64,000 nt of DNA from Paenalcaligenes faecalis (GTDB lineage: Bacteria > Pseudomonadota > Gammaproteobacteria > Burkholderiales > Burkholderiaceae_B): NCBI RefSeq assembly GCF_027557445.1, contig NZ_CP106841.1, positions 854,001-918,000 on the forward strand. Reading direction: 5' to 3'. Below the pieces are notes generated by a model. That model was not told the origin of the DNA, did no database searches, and saw only the letters and a program-made list of their open reading frames with translations. This document shows positions 41,801 through 49,937 of this stretch, in pieces (the first letter of the stretch is position 1; every line of letters begins with the position of its first letter). The position numbers and the translations under genes were made by a program.

Positions 41801-42384
41801 ACTACAGCAGACATGCCTTGGTGTCCATCTCCTTCGTGAATCGAGCGCTCTATTTCTTGTAATAGCTCAAAGTGTAATCCTGATAGCTCTTCTTGTAGTA
41901 TGGCTGCTTCGTAAAGCAAAGCGGCATGGCTAGGGCCCCCCGTTTTAAATTCAAGCTGTTTTGGGCGGTAGGCCTCAAGTAAAAATACGCCGTTAGTGTT
42001 TAGGGATTGATCAATCTGAGCATGCACATGCTGGCGTAATAGCGCGGGCAAATGACAAAATATACTCACAATCCCCTCCCATTGCGCAGGCTCAAAGACA
42101 TAGTCCTCTAGATCTACAAGTTGAGTCTTTACCTGTACACCTCGTTGATCTGCGAGCTTTTTAACCTTATCTAAACCGGATTGAGCGGCATCTAATGCCG
42201 TGACCTCATAGCCTTGTTCGGCTAAATAGACCGCATTTCTACCTTCGCCTTCGCCAATGGAAAGCACACGACCACCAGTAGGGATATGGTGGGCGTGAAG
42301 TCGTAAAAAGTCGTTCGGTTGGGTGCCGTAAAAGTAGGATTCCTGATCGAACTTTTTGTGCCAGAAATTATCAGAAGTCGTCAT
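41761..42384 (-). CDS. Class I SAM-dependent methyltransferase
   Basis: A cytoplasmic methyltransferase of 207 residues. Motif I is VLSIGEGEGRNAVYLAEQG near residue 38, with the acidic ribose-binding residue in VTALDAA and motif IV near IVSIFCHLP. The WHKKFDQESYFYGTQPNDF start resembles TehB/thiopurine-type enzymes that act on small toxic substrates, but the substrate is not known. MTTSDNF at 42384 is preferred over an upstream TTG. It converges on, and overlaps, the phosphodiesterase gene. Confidence 0.82.
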   Translation of the reverse strand: MTTSDNFWHKKFDQESYFYGTQPNDFLRLHAHHIPTGGRVLSIGEGEGRNAVYLAEQGYEVTALDAAQSGLDKVKKLADQRGVQVKTQLVDLEDYVFEPAQWEGIVSIFCHLPALLRQHVHAQIDQSLNTNGVFLLEAYRPKQLEFKTGGPSHAALLYEAAILQEELSGLHFELLQEIERSIHEGDGHQGMSAVVQVLARKRKGGPW

Positions 42385-42516
42385 ATAAGTCACCAAAAGT
42401 AGAATGGGGGAATGGACAAGGGCTAAGTATTTACCTTAATTGAGAGTTAGCTCAAACCCTTATTCTAGCGTTACTGTATGCTAAGGAGTGAATACACATC
42501 TTTTAAGGAGTGAGAA

Positions 42517-43092
42517 ATGTCTACTGATCGTTCTGTGGTGCTAGCTCAAGCATTAAAACAATTGCGAGCTCGTTGGCCGTGGTTTTTTGGGGTGGGCATT
42601 GTGCTATTGCTGCTGGGCGCTATTGCCATGATATATGTGGTGGGTGCAACCTTAGCAAGCGTGGTATTTATTGCGTCATTAATGATTTTGGGTGGTGTTG
42701 CTCAATTGATCCATGCGTGGGGTATTCGGCCGTGGGCAAATTTTCTTCTCTGGAGTGTCACGGGGGCGTTATACGTTGTAGCGGGTGTATTTGCTTTAAT
42801 TAACCCTATTGCAGGGGCCGCACTATTAACATTGCTTTTGGGTGGTAGTCTTATTGCAATGGGGGCATTGCGGTTATGGTTGTGGTTTCAAAATAGATCA
42901 CAGGTGGGTTGGCAATGGCTAGCTCTTAGTGGTTTGTTTAGTTTGGTAGCTGGGTTGTTAATAGCAGCTGGCTGGCCAACCAATAGTCTTTATATATTAG
43001 GCATGCTTTTATCTATTGATTTGTTATTTCAGGGTTGGGCGTTATTGTGGGTGGGCATTGCTTTGCGCAGAGCCTATAAAATGAGACCATGA
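42517..43092 (+). CDS. HdeD-family (DUF308) membrane protein
   Basis: A membrane protein of 191 residues with about six helices in three hairpins, the DUF308 layout. Examples are FGVGIVLLLLGAIAMIY and GLFSLVAGLLIAAGWP. HdeD in E. coli contributes to acid resistance at high cell density; the role here is unknown. AAGGAG (42505-42510) precedes the ATG, and the same AAGGAGTGA string occurs 22 bases earlier. A strong bidirectional terminator follows. Confidence 0.8.
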   Translation: MSTDRSVVLAQALKQLRARWPWFFGVGIVLLLLGAIAMIYVVGATLASVVFIASLMILGGVAQLIHAWGIRPWANFLLWSVTGALYVVAGVFALINPIAGAALLTLLLGGSLIAMGALRLWLWFQNRSQVGWQWLALSGLFSLVAGLLIAAGWPTNSLYILGMLLSIDLLFQGWALLWVGIALRRAYKMRP

Positions 43093-43093
43093 C

Positions 43094-43129
43094 AAAAAAG
43101 GCCACGTGATTAAAACGTGGCCTTTTTTT
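43094..43129. terminator. Bidirectional terminator
   Basis: AAAAAAGGCCACGT (43094-43107) pairs with ACGTGGCCTTTTTT (43115-43128), with T runs on both strands. It serves the HdeD-like gene on the plus strand and the 55-residue gene on the minus strand. Confidence 0.93.
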
Positions 43130-43148
43130 ATTTAAAAATTAAAATAAA

Positions 43149-43316
43149 TTAATTCATTTTTTTTGAAAAGCGTCGTAAGGCAGCACTTAACTTTTTTGCA
43201 TTTAGATATAAGGCATTAGAAAGTGGGGAGAATGCGGAACCCTGCAAATGAGAATCCATTTGTGGATTTGTACGACGAGAAATTTGAGCTTCTTGAGGCA
43301 AGATATGTTTAAACAT
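43149..43316 (-). CDS. Small basic protein of 55 residues, unknown
   Basis: An unrecognised short gene. The frame starts MFKHILPQEAQISRR, has a Ser/Pro/Leu-rich middle and ends in a basic helix-like stretch (KKLSAALRRFSKKMN). Support comes from a good AGGAG five bases before the ATG (43322-43326), a plausible TATGAT-type -10 further upstream and the bidirectional terminator 20 bases after the stop. No signal peptide or membrane helix is seen. The C-terminal charge could suit nucleic-acid or membrane-surface contact, but this is speculation. The remaining 43317-43566 gap is AT-rich. Confidence 0.55.
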   Translation of the reverse strand: MFKHILPQEAQISRRTNPQMDSHLQGSAFSPLSNALYLNAKKLSAALRRFSKKMN

Positions 43317-43518
43317 AAATACTCCTATAATTATTATTTATTCGGATAATTAGTTATCATACCACAAATATAGGGTTTTTACTAATTGCGCGGCTATGTT
43401 AATTTTACTAGCTAGTTTTTATGCGCTTAATTTGCAGGCAGTTTTTTCTGACCTAAACGTTGATGTATAGGGCTAGAGCCCCTAATGATTGTTTTCTATT
43501 CTTGTGTTAATTGTCATC

Positions 43519-43552
43519 AAATAAGCCGATAATAGAGCATATAGGCTTATTT
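43519..43552 (+). promoter_or_regulatory. Hairpin directly upstream of the SPFH gene
   Basis: The perfect 9-base inverted repeat AAATAAGCC (43519-43527) with GGCTTATTT (43544-43552) ends just before the GGAGGT ribosome site of the next gene. It could be an operator or a leader hairpin; its position would let it affect translation. Confidence 0.4.
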
Positions 43553-43566
43553 TCTTTGGAGGTGCT

Positions 43567-44481
43567 ATGCACGAGTTATTGTCTTTCACCGGTTTTCTGG
43601 TGATGTTTGTGATCGTAGTTGTTTTTGCTGGTATTAAAGTGGTGCCACAGGGGCAGCAATGGACGGTGGAGCGCTTTGGTCGTTATACCCGTACGTTAGA
43701 ACCAGGTTTGGGGTTAATTATTCCTTTTATGGATAAAGTGGGTCGTAAGCTGTCCATGATGGAATCGGTGTTAGATGTACCATCACAAACGGTGATCTCT
43801 AAAGACAACGCTGCAGTAACAGCTGATGGGGTGGTTTTTTATCGTATCGTAGATGCCCCTAAAGCAGCATACCAAGTCGATAACTTAACCCATGCCATTA
43901 TTAACTTAACGACAACAAACTTACGCTCAGTCTTGGGTTCTATGGAACTAGACAATATGCTGTCGAATCGTGAAAAAATTAATGAGCGTTTACTATTGGC
44001 GGTTGATGCGGCGACCTCGCCATGGGGGATCAAGGTCACACGTATTGAGATTCGTGATTTAAATATGTCAGACGAACTTCAAGAAGCCATGAATCTACAA
44101 ATGACGGCAGAGCGTCATCGTCGTGCGGTAGTGACCAAAGCGAATGGTGATAAAGAGGCCGAAATCTTGCAAGCCGAGGGGATGCGTCAGGCAGCCGTAC
44201 TACGGGCAGAGGGCGAAAAATTAGCAGCGATCTTAACCGCCGAAGCCCGTGAAAGAGAGGCGCAGGCCGAAGCACAAGCGACTCGTGATGTGTCTGCTGC
44301 AATTCGCGAGGGCGATGTACAGGCGATCCAATATTTCTTAGGGGTAAAATACGTAGAGGCCCTACAGGAAATAGGCAAATCGGATAATAGTAAATTGGTT
44401 CTTATGCCACTAGAGGCGGCTGGTGTAACGGGCGCAGTGGCGGGAATTAGCGAATTACTAAAGGCAACAAACGCAAAATGA
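43567..44481 (+). CDS. SPFH/stomatin-family membrane protein (QmcA-like)
   Basis: A 304-residue protein with one N-terminal membrane helix (residues 7-25), the stomatin signature VVPQGQQWTVERFGRYTRTLEPGL (residues 29-52, normal spacing), and a coiled coil rich in Ala, Glu and Arg (about 185-245). These proteins form oligomeric membrane platforms and help protein quality control. It pairs with an NfeD-like gene whose ATG overlaps its stop (ATGA), the usual arrangement. GGAGGT precedes the ATG. Confidence 0.9.
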   Translation: MHELLSFTGFLVMFVIVVVFAGIKVVPQGQQWTVERFGRYTRTLEPGLGLIIPFMDKVGRKLSMMESVLDVPSQTVISKDNAAVTADGVVFYRIVDAPKAAYQVDNLTHAIINLTTTNLRSVLGSMELDNMLSNREKINERLLLAVDAATSPWGIKVTRIEIRDLNMSDELQEAMNLQMTAERHRRAVVTKANGDKEAEILQAEGMRQAAVLRAEGEKLAAILTAEAREREAQAEAQATRDVSAAIREGDVQAIQYFLGVKYVEALQEIGKSDNSKLVLMPLEAAGVTGAVAGISELLKATNAK

Positions 44482-44927
44482 CCATAAGTGCTCTCTTTGA
44501 CTCCTATTGGTATTGGCTAAGTGCCGCTTTGCTTCTCTTTATCCTTGAGATCATAGCGCCAGGTGTATTCTTGATGTGGATAGGTCTGGGGGCGGCTGGG
44601 GTAGGGGTGTTTTTGCTGCTTTTTCCAGAGGCGCCTTTGGCCTTACAGTTGATTGCTTTGGCGTTCAGTGTAACGGCTGCTGTTTGCTTGGGAATGGTTT
44701 GGCAAAAGAAAAACCGAGAAACGCATCATCACGGTCTTAATCAAGGTCTAGAGAGTTATATCGGTCGCACGGCAATCGTTAGCCAAGATTTTGTCAGTGG
44801 TCAGGGACGAGTACGATTAGATGATAGTTTTTTTACTGCCCTTGCTAATCAACCGTTGGTTACAGGGCAGTCTGTGATCGTGATAAACGTAAACGAAACA
44901 GTTTTACAAGTTCAGGCAGTCAGTTAA
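44478..44927 (+). CDS. NfeD-like membrane protein
   Basis: The partner of the SPFH protein. It has two to three membrane helices in the first 75 residues (YWLSAALLLFILEIIAPGVFL, APLALQLIALAFS) and a cytoplasmic OB-fold domain (YIGRTAIVSQDFVSGQGRVRLDD). At 149 residues it is the short NfeD1b-type form without protease domain. Start overlaps the SPFH stop; the next gene begins at the base after its stop. Confidence 0.88.
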   Translation: MTISALFDSYWYWLSAALLLFILEIIAPGVFLMWIGLGAAGVGVFLLLFPEAPLALQLIALAFSVTAAVCLGMVWQKKNRETHHHGLNQGLESYIGRTAIVSQDFVSGQGRVRLDDSFFTALANQPLVTGQSVIVINVNETVLQVQAVS

Positions 44928-45482
44928 ATGCAAAATATTCGTTCATTTCGACAGAAAACCCCGCAGTTAGACGCTCAGGTCTGGGTTGATCCTACTGCGG
45001 TTATTATTGGTGATGTGCAGATAGGGAAAGACAGTTCAGTTTGGCCCTATACCGTTATACGAGGCGATATGCATTCGATTCGTATTGGTCAGCGTTCCAG
45101 CATCCAAGATGGCAGTGTCTTACATATCACTCATGCAGGGCCTTTTAATCCAGATGGCTTCGCGTTGACTCTGGGTGATGATGTCACGGTAGGCCATCAG
45201 GTGACATTACATGGCTGCACCATAGGCAGTCGCATTCTTGTGGGGATGAGCTCAACCATTATGGATGGGGCCGTCATCGAAGACGACGTTATTGTGGGGG
45301 CGGGTAGTCTTGTGCCACCGGGCAAGGTGCTGCAAAGCGGTTATCTTTATGTGGGGCGGCCTGTAAAAGCCGTGCGCCCACTCACCGAAGCCGAGAAATC
45401 CTATTTTATATATACGGCAGCTAATTACGTAACCCTAAAAAATGAGTATTTGCTCGAGTATACGAAGCCACTTTCAGAATGA
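44928..45482 (+). CDS. Gamma-carbonic-anhydrase-like (YrdA-type) hexapeptide protein
   Basis: A left-handed beta-helix protein of 184 residues built from hexapeptide repeats (VIIGDVQIGKDSSVW, IQDGSVLHI, MDGAVIEDDVIVGAGS). The zinc histidines expected of gamma-carbonic anhydrases appear in HITHAG and GHQVTLHGC. Many YrdA-type proteins have weak or unproven anhydrase activity, so a catalytic role is not certain. It lies between the NfeD-like and FUSC genes and overlaps the latter by four bases (ATGA). Confidence 0.85.
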   Translation: MQNIRSFRQKTPQLDAQVWVDPTAVIIGDVQIGKDSSVWPYTVIRGDMHSIRIGQRSSIQDGSVLHITHAGPFNPDGFALTLGDDVTVGHQVTLHGCTIGSRILVGMSSTIMDGAVIEDDVIVGAGSLVPPGKVLQSGYLYVGRPVKAVRPLTEAEKSYFIYTAANYVTLKNEYLLEYTKPLSE

Positions 45483-47398
45483 CGATGAGCTCAAAAACAG
45501 TTGCCTTAATTCAGTTAAATTCTGCTGCGATAAAAAAAGCCATGCTACTCGCCTTTTCAGCATGGTTTTCTTTTTTAATTGCGGTGCTGTTGGGGGTAGA
45601 TAACCCTTATTGGGCTGCCATGCCAGTATGGGTAATTGCTCAGTCAACGCGAGGGCTCACCGTAGAAAGAGCCATTTATCGTATTATTGGCACGCTTATC
45701 GGTGCGGGTGCTGGTTTATTGATTTTGGCTACTGCCCAGCCTATATGGCAGTTGGTGCTAATGGCGGGGGTTATTTTTTGTAGCGCTGGCGCACTGCATT
45801 TGTTGGCGGGTGTGCGTAGCTACATGGCACTACTATCAGGGATAACGGTGTCTGTTGTGGTGCTGCCAGCACTATTGGCTCCTGATCAAGCCTTTGATTT
45901 GGCGTGGGCTCGCATTCAATGCACATTAATTGGCGTGGTAGTAGGCACGCTAATAACGGGTTTAGGCACTCCTACCAGCGCTAGGCAGACCTTTTATAAA
46001 CAAGTACGTCAATTGGCGTCGGATGCGGTGCAAACAGCGGTATTGATGCTAACGCATCAAGAGCAGCATAAAGTGGATCAAATGCTGCGACGCGTTAATA
46101 TGGATATTTCTCAACTCGAGGCTCAGGCTGCTGCTATGGCAGCGGGGTCGGTTGAGGGGCATAAACGCAATGCGTATGTAGAGGCGCTTTTATTTGCAGC
46201 TCTAGAAACCTTGGCAGCAGCTCGGCAGTTGCATTGTCAGATTCATCGTGGCTTGCAAATATCTCCTACCGCTATTAAGCAATTAGAAGACTTTAGTTAT
46301 CAGTTTGAACAAGGCATTGCTCTTGCTCCTTTGCGTAGACAAGATCCTGAGCTGATGCCCAATAAAGTCAGCTTGGCGCGATTGCGTCGAGCTTTAGGGC
46401 AAATGAAACGCGCCGAGGCAGCATTATTTGCAGACCGTTTTCCTTTTTGGCGTACAGGGGTGAGCTTACGTCGATTTGGCTCAGGGCGAGACTGGATTAC
46501 GGCGCGACGTGTCGCCTTTGTATCCGCTACGGCTGGATTCAGCGCGGGCCTGATAGCCTATTTAACGCAAAGTCCTGCTTTAGAATTAGCCGCGACAGGT
46601 GTGTGTATTTTCTCTATGTTGCTTGGCTCTTTACCCCGTCCACATTTGATTGTTCGGTATGTGATAACCGGGGTGACAATAGGGGCTTTGTTGGCAGCTG
46701 GTTATAGGTTAGGAATACAGCCTTATGCTCAGGCCCCTTTCTGGATGGTGATGAGTCTATTGCCCTTTGTGCTGTTGGGTGGTTTGGCTAGGGCAAACCC
46801 GCCGACGACAATTCCAGCCTTAGATGCCATGATGTGTTTTTTGTTAGCCAGTCAGATGGGGATGCCAGCAGCCTCTTTGTCTCAGGTTGTTCAGGGCTCT
46901 GCAGCCCTAATTTTTGGGGCGGCGATGGTGTGTGGTAGCTTTTATTTGCTACCTAGGCAAACCGAGCAATGGGCTAGGACTATTATTCGTTTAATTATTA
47001 AAGATTTGCATGATGTCGTGCAGCAACGCCCCCCTCAGGGTGTTTCCCAATGGCGAGCTCGCATTTCCCGTCAATTGCTCAGCTTATTGCAATGGATGGG
47101 GGCGGAAACACCTAAAGGGTTACTGGGGCTGATGAACTTTGGTTATGGGGTGATTGCTTGGCAGCGCCTAACTGGACGAGAAACAGCGCATTATCAGTTG
47201 GGCTTACAGGTTCAAGCTATTTTGCATGATTTTGATCGAAAGCCAGAGGAAAGTCATGGGCGTTTATTGGCTCTAGCACAAAGCCTCTCTGATCCGCAAT
47301 TGGCTTATGCTATCTATGACATAGCGGATGCATTAGACGAGTCCACGCCCGTTTTGTTTTTCTTGCATTCATCTACAGAAAAAACGAGAGCAAACTAA
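45479..47398 (+). CDS. FUSC-family inner-membrane protein
   Basis: A large membrane protein (639 residues) with two clusters of about five helices (residues 20-170 and 340-490) separated and followed by cytoplasmic helical regions, the duplicated FUSC (fusaric acid resistance / AaeB / YccS-like) layout. Family hints are NPYWAAMPVWVIAQ near residue 41 and the second-half counterpart. Such proteins act in efflux of aromatic acids or in envelope functions; no membrane-fusion partner gene is adjacent. The start overlaps the preceding stop; ATG 45485 is an alternative. Confidence 0.82.
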   Translation: MTMSSKTVALIQLNSAAIKKAMLLAFSAWFSFLIAVLLGVDNPYWAAMPVWVIAQSTRGLTVERAIYRIIGTLIGAGAGLLILATAQPIWQLVLMAGVIFCSAGALHLLAGVRSYMALLSGITVSVVVLPALLAPDQAFDLAWARIQCTLIGVVVGTLITGLGTPTSARQTFYKQVRQLASDAVQTAVLMLTHQEQHKVDQMLRRVNMDISQLEAQAAAMAAGSVEGHKRNAYVEALLFAALETLAAARQLHCQIHRGLQISPTAIKQLEDFSYQFEQGIALAPLRRQDPELMPNKVSLARLRRALGQMKRAEAALFADRFPFWRTGVSLRRFGSGRDWITARRVAFVSATAGFSAGLIAYLTQSPALELAATGVCIFSMLLGSLPRPHLIVRYVITGVTIGALLAAGYRLGIQPYAQAPFWMVMSLLPFVLLGGLARANPPTTIPALDAMMCFLLASQMGMPAASLSQVVQGSAALIFGAAMVCGSFYLLPRQTEQWARTIIRLIIKDLHDVVQQRPPQGVSQWRARISRQLLSLLQWMGAETPKGLLGLMNFGYGVIAWQRLTGRETAHYQLGLQVQAILHDFDRKPEESHGRLLALAQSLSDPQLAYAIYDIADALDESTPVLFFLHSSTEKTRAN

Positions 47399-47443
47399 GT
47401 TTCGATTTTACCTCTGAGGAAAAAGACGGGTACACTATGCGCT

Positions 47444-48166
47444 ATGAAACGCGTAGTCTCCCTCTTTTTTCTTTTATTCGTCGCACTTCCCTTATCCGCC
47501 ACCGACTTGGTGAGCCGTAAAACCGAGGTCGGGCACCGTAATTTTACGCGCGCTAAGACATTGTTACCGGATGTGCATCAAGGTTTAAACCAAACATTCT
47601 ACTGTGGTTGCTCTTATCAAGATAAAGAGGTTGACCACAGTTCTTGCGGCTATAGGGTTCGTAAAGATCCCCGTCGAGCAGGTCGGGTCGAGTGGGAGCA
47701 TGTGGTCCCAGCTTGGGCTATTGGTCATCAACGCCAATGTTGGCAAGACGGTGGACGTGCTAATTGTTCTAAAAATGATCCGGTGTATGCCAAGGCTGAA
47801 GGAGATTTGCATAACCTCGTCCCCGCTATAGGGGAGGTCAATAATGACCGAGGTAATTTCCGATTTAGTGTATGGACTCAACAGCCACGTATGTATGGTC
47901 AGTGTCAGATGCTGGTGGATTTTAAAGGTCGTCGCGTTCAACCACCTGAAAATTCGCGTGGAAAAATAGCCCGAATCACATTTTACATGGTGAATGAATA
48001 CAACTTAAATTTAAGTGCCCAAGAGCGTCGCTTGTATTGTGTGTGGGCTAAAGCCTATCCGGTGGATCGGTGGGAGCAAATTCGTAATCAGCGTATTGCC
48101 GCCATTCAAGGAAATGTGAATCCATTTATCTCTCAGCCAAACTTAATTGATCGGGTTTGTCGTTAG
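47444..48166 (+). CDS. endA: Periplasmic endonuclease I
   Basis: A secreted nuclease that degrades double-stranded DNA. The signal peptide ends near residue 19 (LPLSA). The beta-beta-alpha metal site is in RVEWEHVVPAWA, followed by AEGDLHNLVPAIGEVNNDRGN, both diagnostic of EndA. Several Cys (YCGCSY, QCWQDGG, CQML) can form stabilising disulfides. 240 residues is typical. It starts 45 bases after the FUSC gene; no convincing promoter of its own was seen. Confidence 0.94.
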   Translation: MKRVVSLFFLLFVALPLSATDLVSRKTEVGHRNFTRAKTLLPDVHQGLNQTFYCGCSYQDKEVDHSSCGYRVRKDPRRAGRVEWEHVVPAWAIGHQRQCWQDGGRANCSKNDPVYAKAEGDLHNLVPAIGEVNNDRGNFRFSVWTQQPRMYGQCQMLVDFKGRRVQPPENSRGKIARITFYMVNEYNLNLSAQERRLYCVWAKAYPVDRWEQIRNQRIAAIQGNVNPFISQPNLIDRVCR

Positions 48167-48622
48167 ATTTTCAACTCTATTTCAAACAGATGAACGCAGT
48201 GTGGAAAAGAGTGGATATCTTTTTTGTCAAGACGTTTGGCTTCGGTTTTTTGCCTTAGTTTCCCTTGATTTTTTCCGTTAAATCATTTTTTCAAAAAATA
48301 GGTGAAAAATAATATATAGAGGGTTAGAAGAGAGTTTTTTTATTTAAGTTGTTGATTTTATGAGTAAATAATTTAAATGCTAGCTAGTCTTAGTAACGGG
48401 TTAGTGTCATATTTTTCTGAGTAAAAAGGCTGAAAAATAAATAGCTAAGGGTTTTTACTAGGGCATTTAAAACCAATAAAGTTATCCCCAGAACCTGTGG
48501 ATAACCTTGTTGATAAGCTGTGGGTATTTTGCGCAAAACCGCACCAATGGCGAATCTGAGGTTCATTGTATAGTAATTAACACAAACGTCATATTTAGCC
48601 CACGCCCAGTCGGTCTAGTGGC
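48167..48622. other. AT-rich gene-free gap with DnaA-box cluster at 48482-48527
   Basis: A stretch of about 300 bases that is very AT-rich (for example a TTTTTTTATTTA run near 48335-48346) leads into four DnaA-type nonamers within 46 bases: TTATCCCCA (48482), TGTGGATAA (48496, a perfect match on the reverse strand), TGTTGATAA (48508) and TGTGGGTAT (48519). No gene or terminator is recognisable. The layout resembles a replication origin, but no dnaA, dnaN, rpmH or mnmG lies here and most core genes would face the fork; a DnaA-titrating or regulatory cluster is more likely. Confidence 0.6.
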
Positions 48623-49837
48623 TTAATCAGGTAGTTGGACTCGGCGCCAAGTTAAGAAAAACAGAGCAAGGCTTAGACTGCAAATAGAGAAGCAAAAAGC
48701 CGTTAAGGCAGTTTGCATTCCAAACTGATCGGCTAAATAACCAATGGCTAAAATCGGTAAAATAGCCCCTAAATAAGCAATAATTAAATAGCTTGATGTA
48801 GTAGCAGAGCGTTGCTCGGGTAGGGCAAGTCGATTCACAATACCCATGCCCGAGATCAGGCTTAATCCGTGACCCATAGCGATCAAGAGTACCGAGGCGC
48901 TAAATAACAGCACTGAGGCATGCCATAGATTAGCAACTAATAATAAGTTGCTAAGGGAAAAGCAGGCGAGGCCAATGAGTAGACTGCGCTTTAAAGGCCA
49001 CTGGCGCACCAGCAACTGAAAGCCTGAAGACATAAAGAGAATAATCCCAATGGATAGGCCGCTGACGGCAGGGCCATGCCAAGGCACCATATCACGCATA
49101 AAGCTGGGTGCTAATGAGGCAAAGAGACTAAACATAGAAAAAGCAGTAAAAGCCGCCATGCAACCTAATAAAAAGGGCGCGCGTGCAGCACCAGCAGGAA
49201 TGGCTAAGGAAGGTCGCCAGAACGCTTTTTGTTTAGGAGGATTCGTTGGTTTGTAGTCTTGCGCTGAAAGCATAAATAACGCAAAAATAGCGATGAGGCC
49301 CATTAGCATAGAGGGAATATAGCTAGACTGCAGAGGGAAATGAGCCCACTGAGCAATTAACCCCCCAATTACGGGGCCTAGGCCAAATCCAAAAGCAATT
49401 AATAAGCTTGTGGTGGCAGCTGCCCGCTGTAGGTCTTTAGAGCGATTGAGCCTAGTTAGACCGATAGAGGCAGAGGTAACGATCAGACTAGAAGCTAAGC
49501 CAATCAGAATACGGCTCAGCATAAATGACCAATAATCCCAAGCTATGGCAGATAAAATAATCCCAATGGTGATGGAAATCAGCCCACCACGCAACACCAC
49601 AATAAAACCCCGTTGGTCACTAATACGCCCTAAAAAGAGTAGGCTGCTTAAGGCAGAAAACATATAAACCACGAACAGCAGCGTAATATCCCCAGCACTT
49701 AGGCTCCAGACCTGTTGGTAAAGTGGGTAAAGTGGGCTAGCTAATGCCGTACCCATGACCCCGACAATCATGGCAAAACAGACCCAAAGATAGGGTTGTT
49801 GTTGTATTTTGATTTTGAGGCGATGGTAGGTATTCAT
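48623..49837 (-). CDS. MFS transporter
   Basis: A 404-residue major facilitator with 12 predicted helices. The loop 2-3 motif is FLGRISDQRGF near residue 70, and helix 5 has GFGLGPVIGGLIAQW, the motif C of drug/proton antiporters. A cytoplasmic loop rich in Pro and Lys lies in the middle. It is probably an efflux pump; no substrate can be given. MNTYHRLK at 49837 is preferred over an upstream in-frame start. It is divergent from the Zorya-like genes. Confidence 0.85.
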   Translation of the reverse strand: MNTYHRLKIKIQQQPYLWVCFAMIVGVMGTALASPLYPLYQQVWSLSAGDITLLFVVYMFSALSSLLFLGRISDQRGFIVVLRGGLISITIGIILSAIAWDYWSFMLSRILIGLASSLIVTSASIGLTRLNRSKDLQRAAATTSLLIAFGFGLGPVIGGLIAQWAHFPLQSSYIPSMLMGLIAIFALFMLSAQDYKPTNPPKQKAFWRPSLAIPAGAARAPFLLGCMAAFTAFSMFSLFASLAPSFMRDMVPWHGPAVSGLSIGIILFMSSGFQLLVRQWPLKRSLLIGLACFSLSNLLLVANLWHASVLLFSASVLLIAMGHGLSLISGMGIVNRLALPEQRSATTSSYLIIAYLGAILPILAIGYLADQFGMQTALTAFCFSICSLSLALFFLTWRRVQLPD

Positions 49838-49937
49838 AGATGGTGTAACAGTAAATATAAATAAATAGGATATCACGCTGCCCTTAGGGTGGTGCGCTTA
49901 CAATACTCACTTTCGTTGCGTTTCTTGGTTTTTTACT

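Noticed and set aside
48482-48527. Chromosomal replication origin
   Set aside because: The DnaA-box cluster is real, but no origin-associated genes are present and most core genes would be head-on to a leftward fork from this point. Kept as a DnaA-box cluster only.
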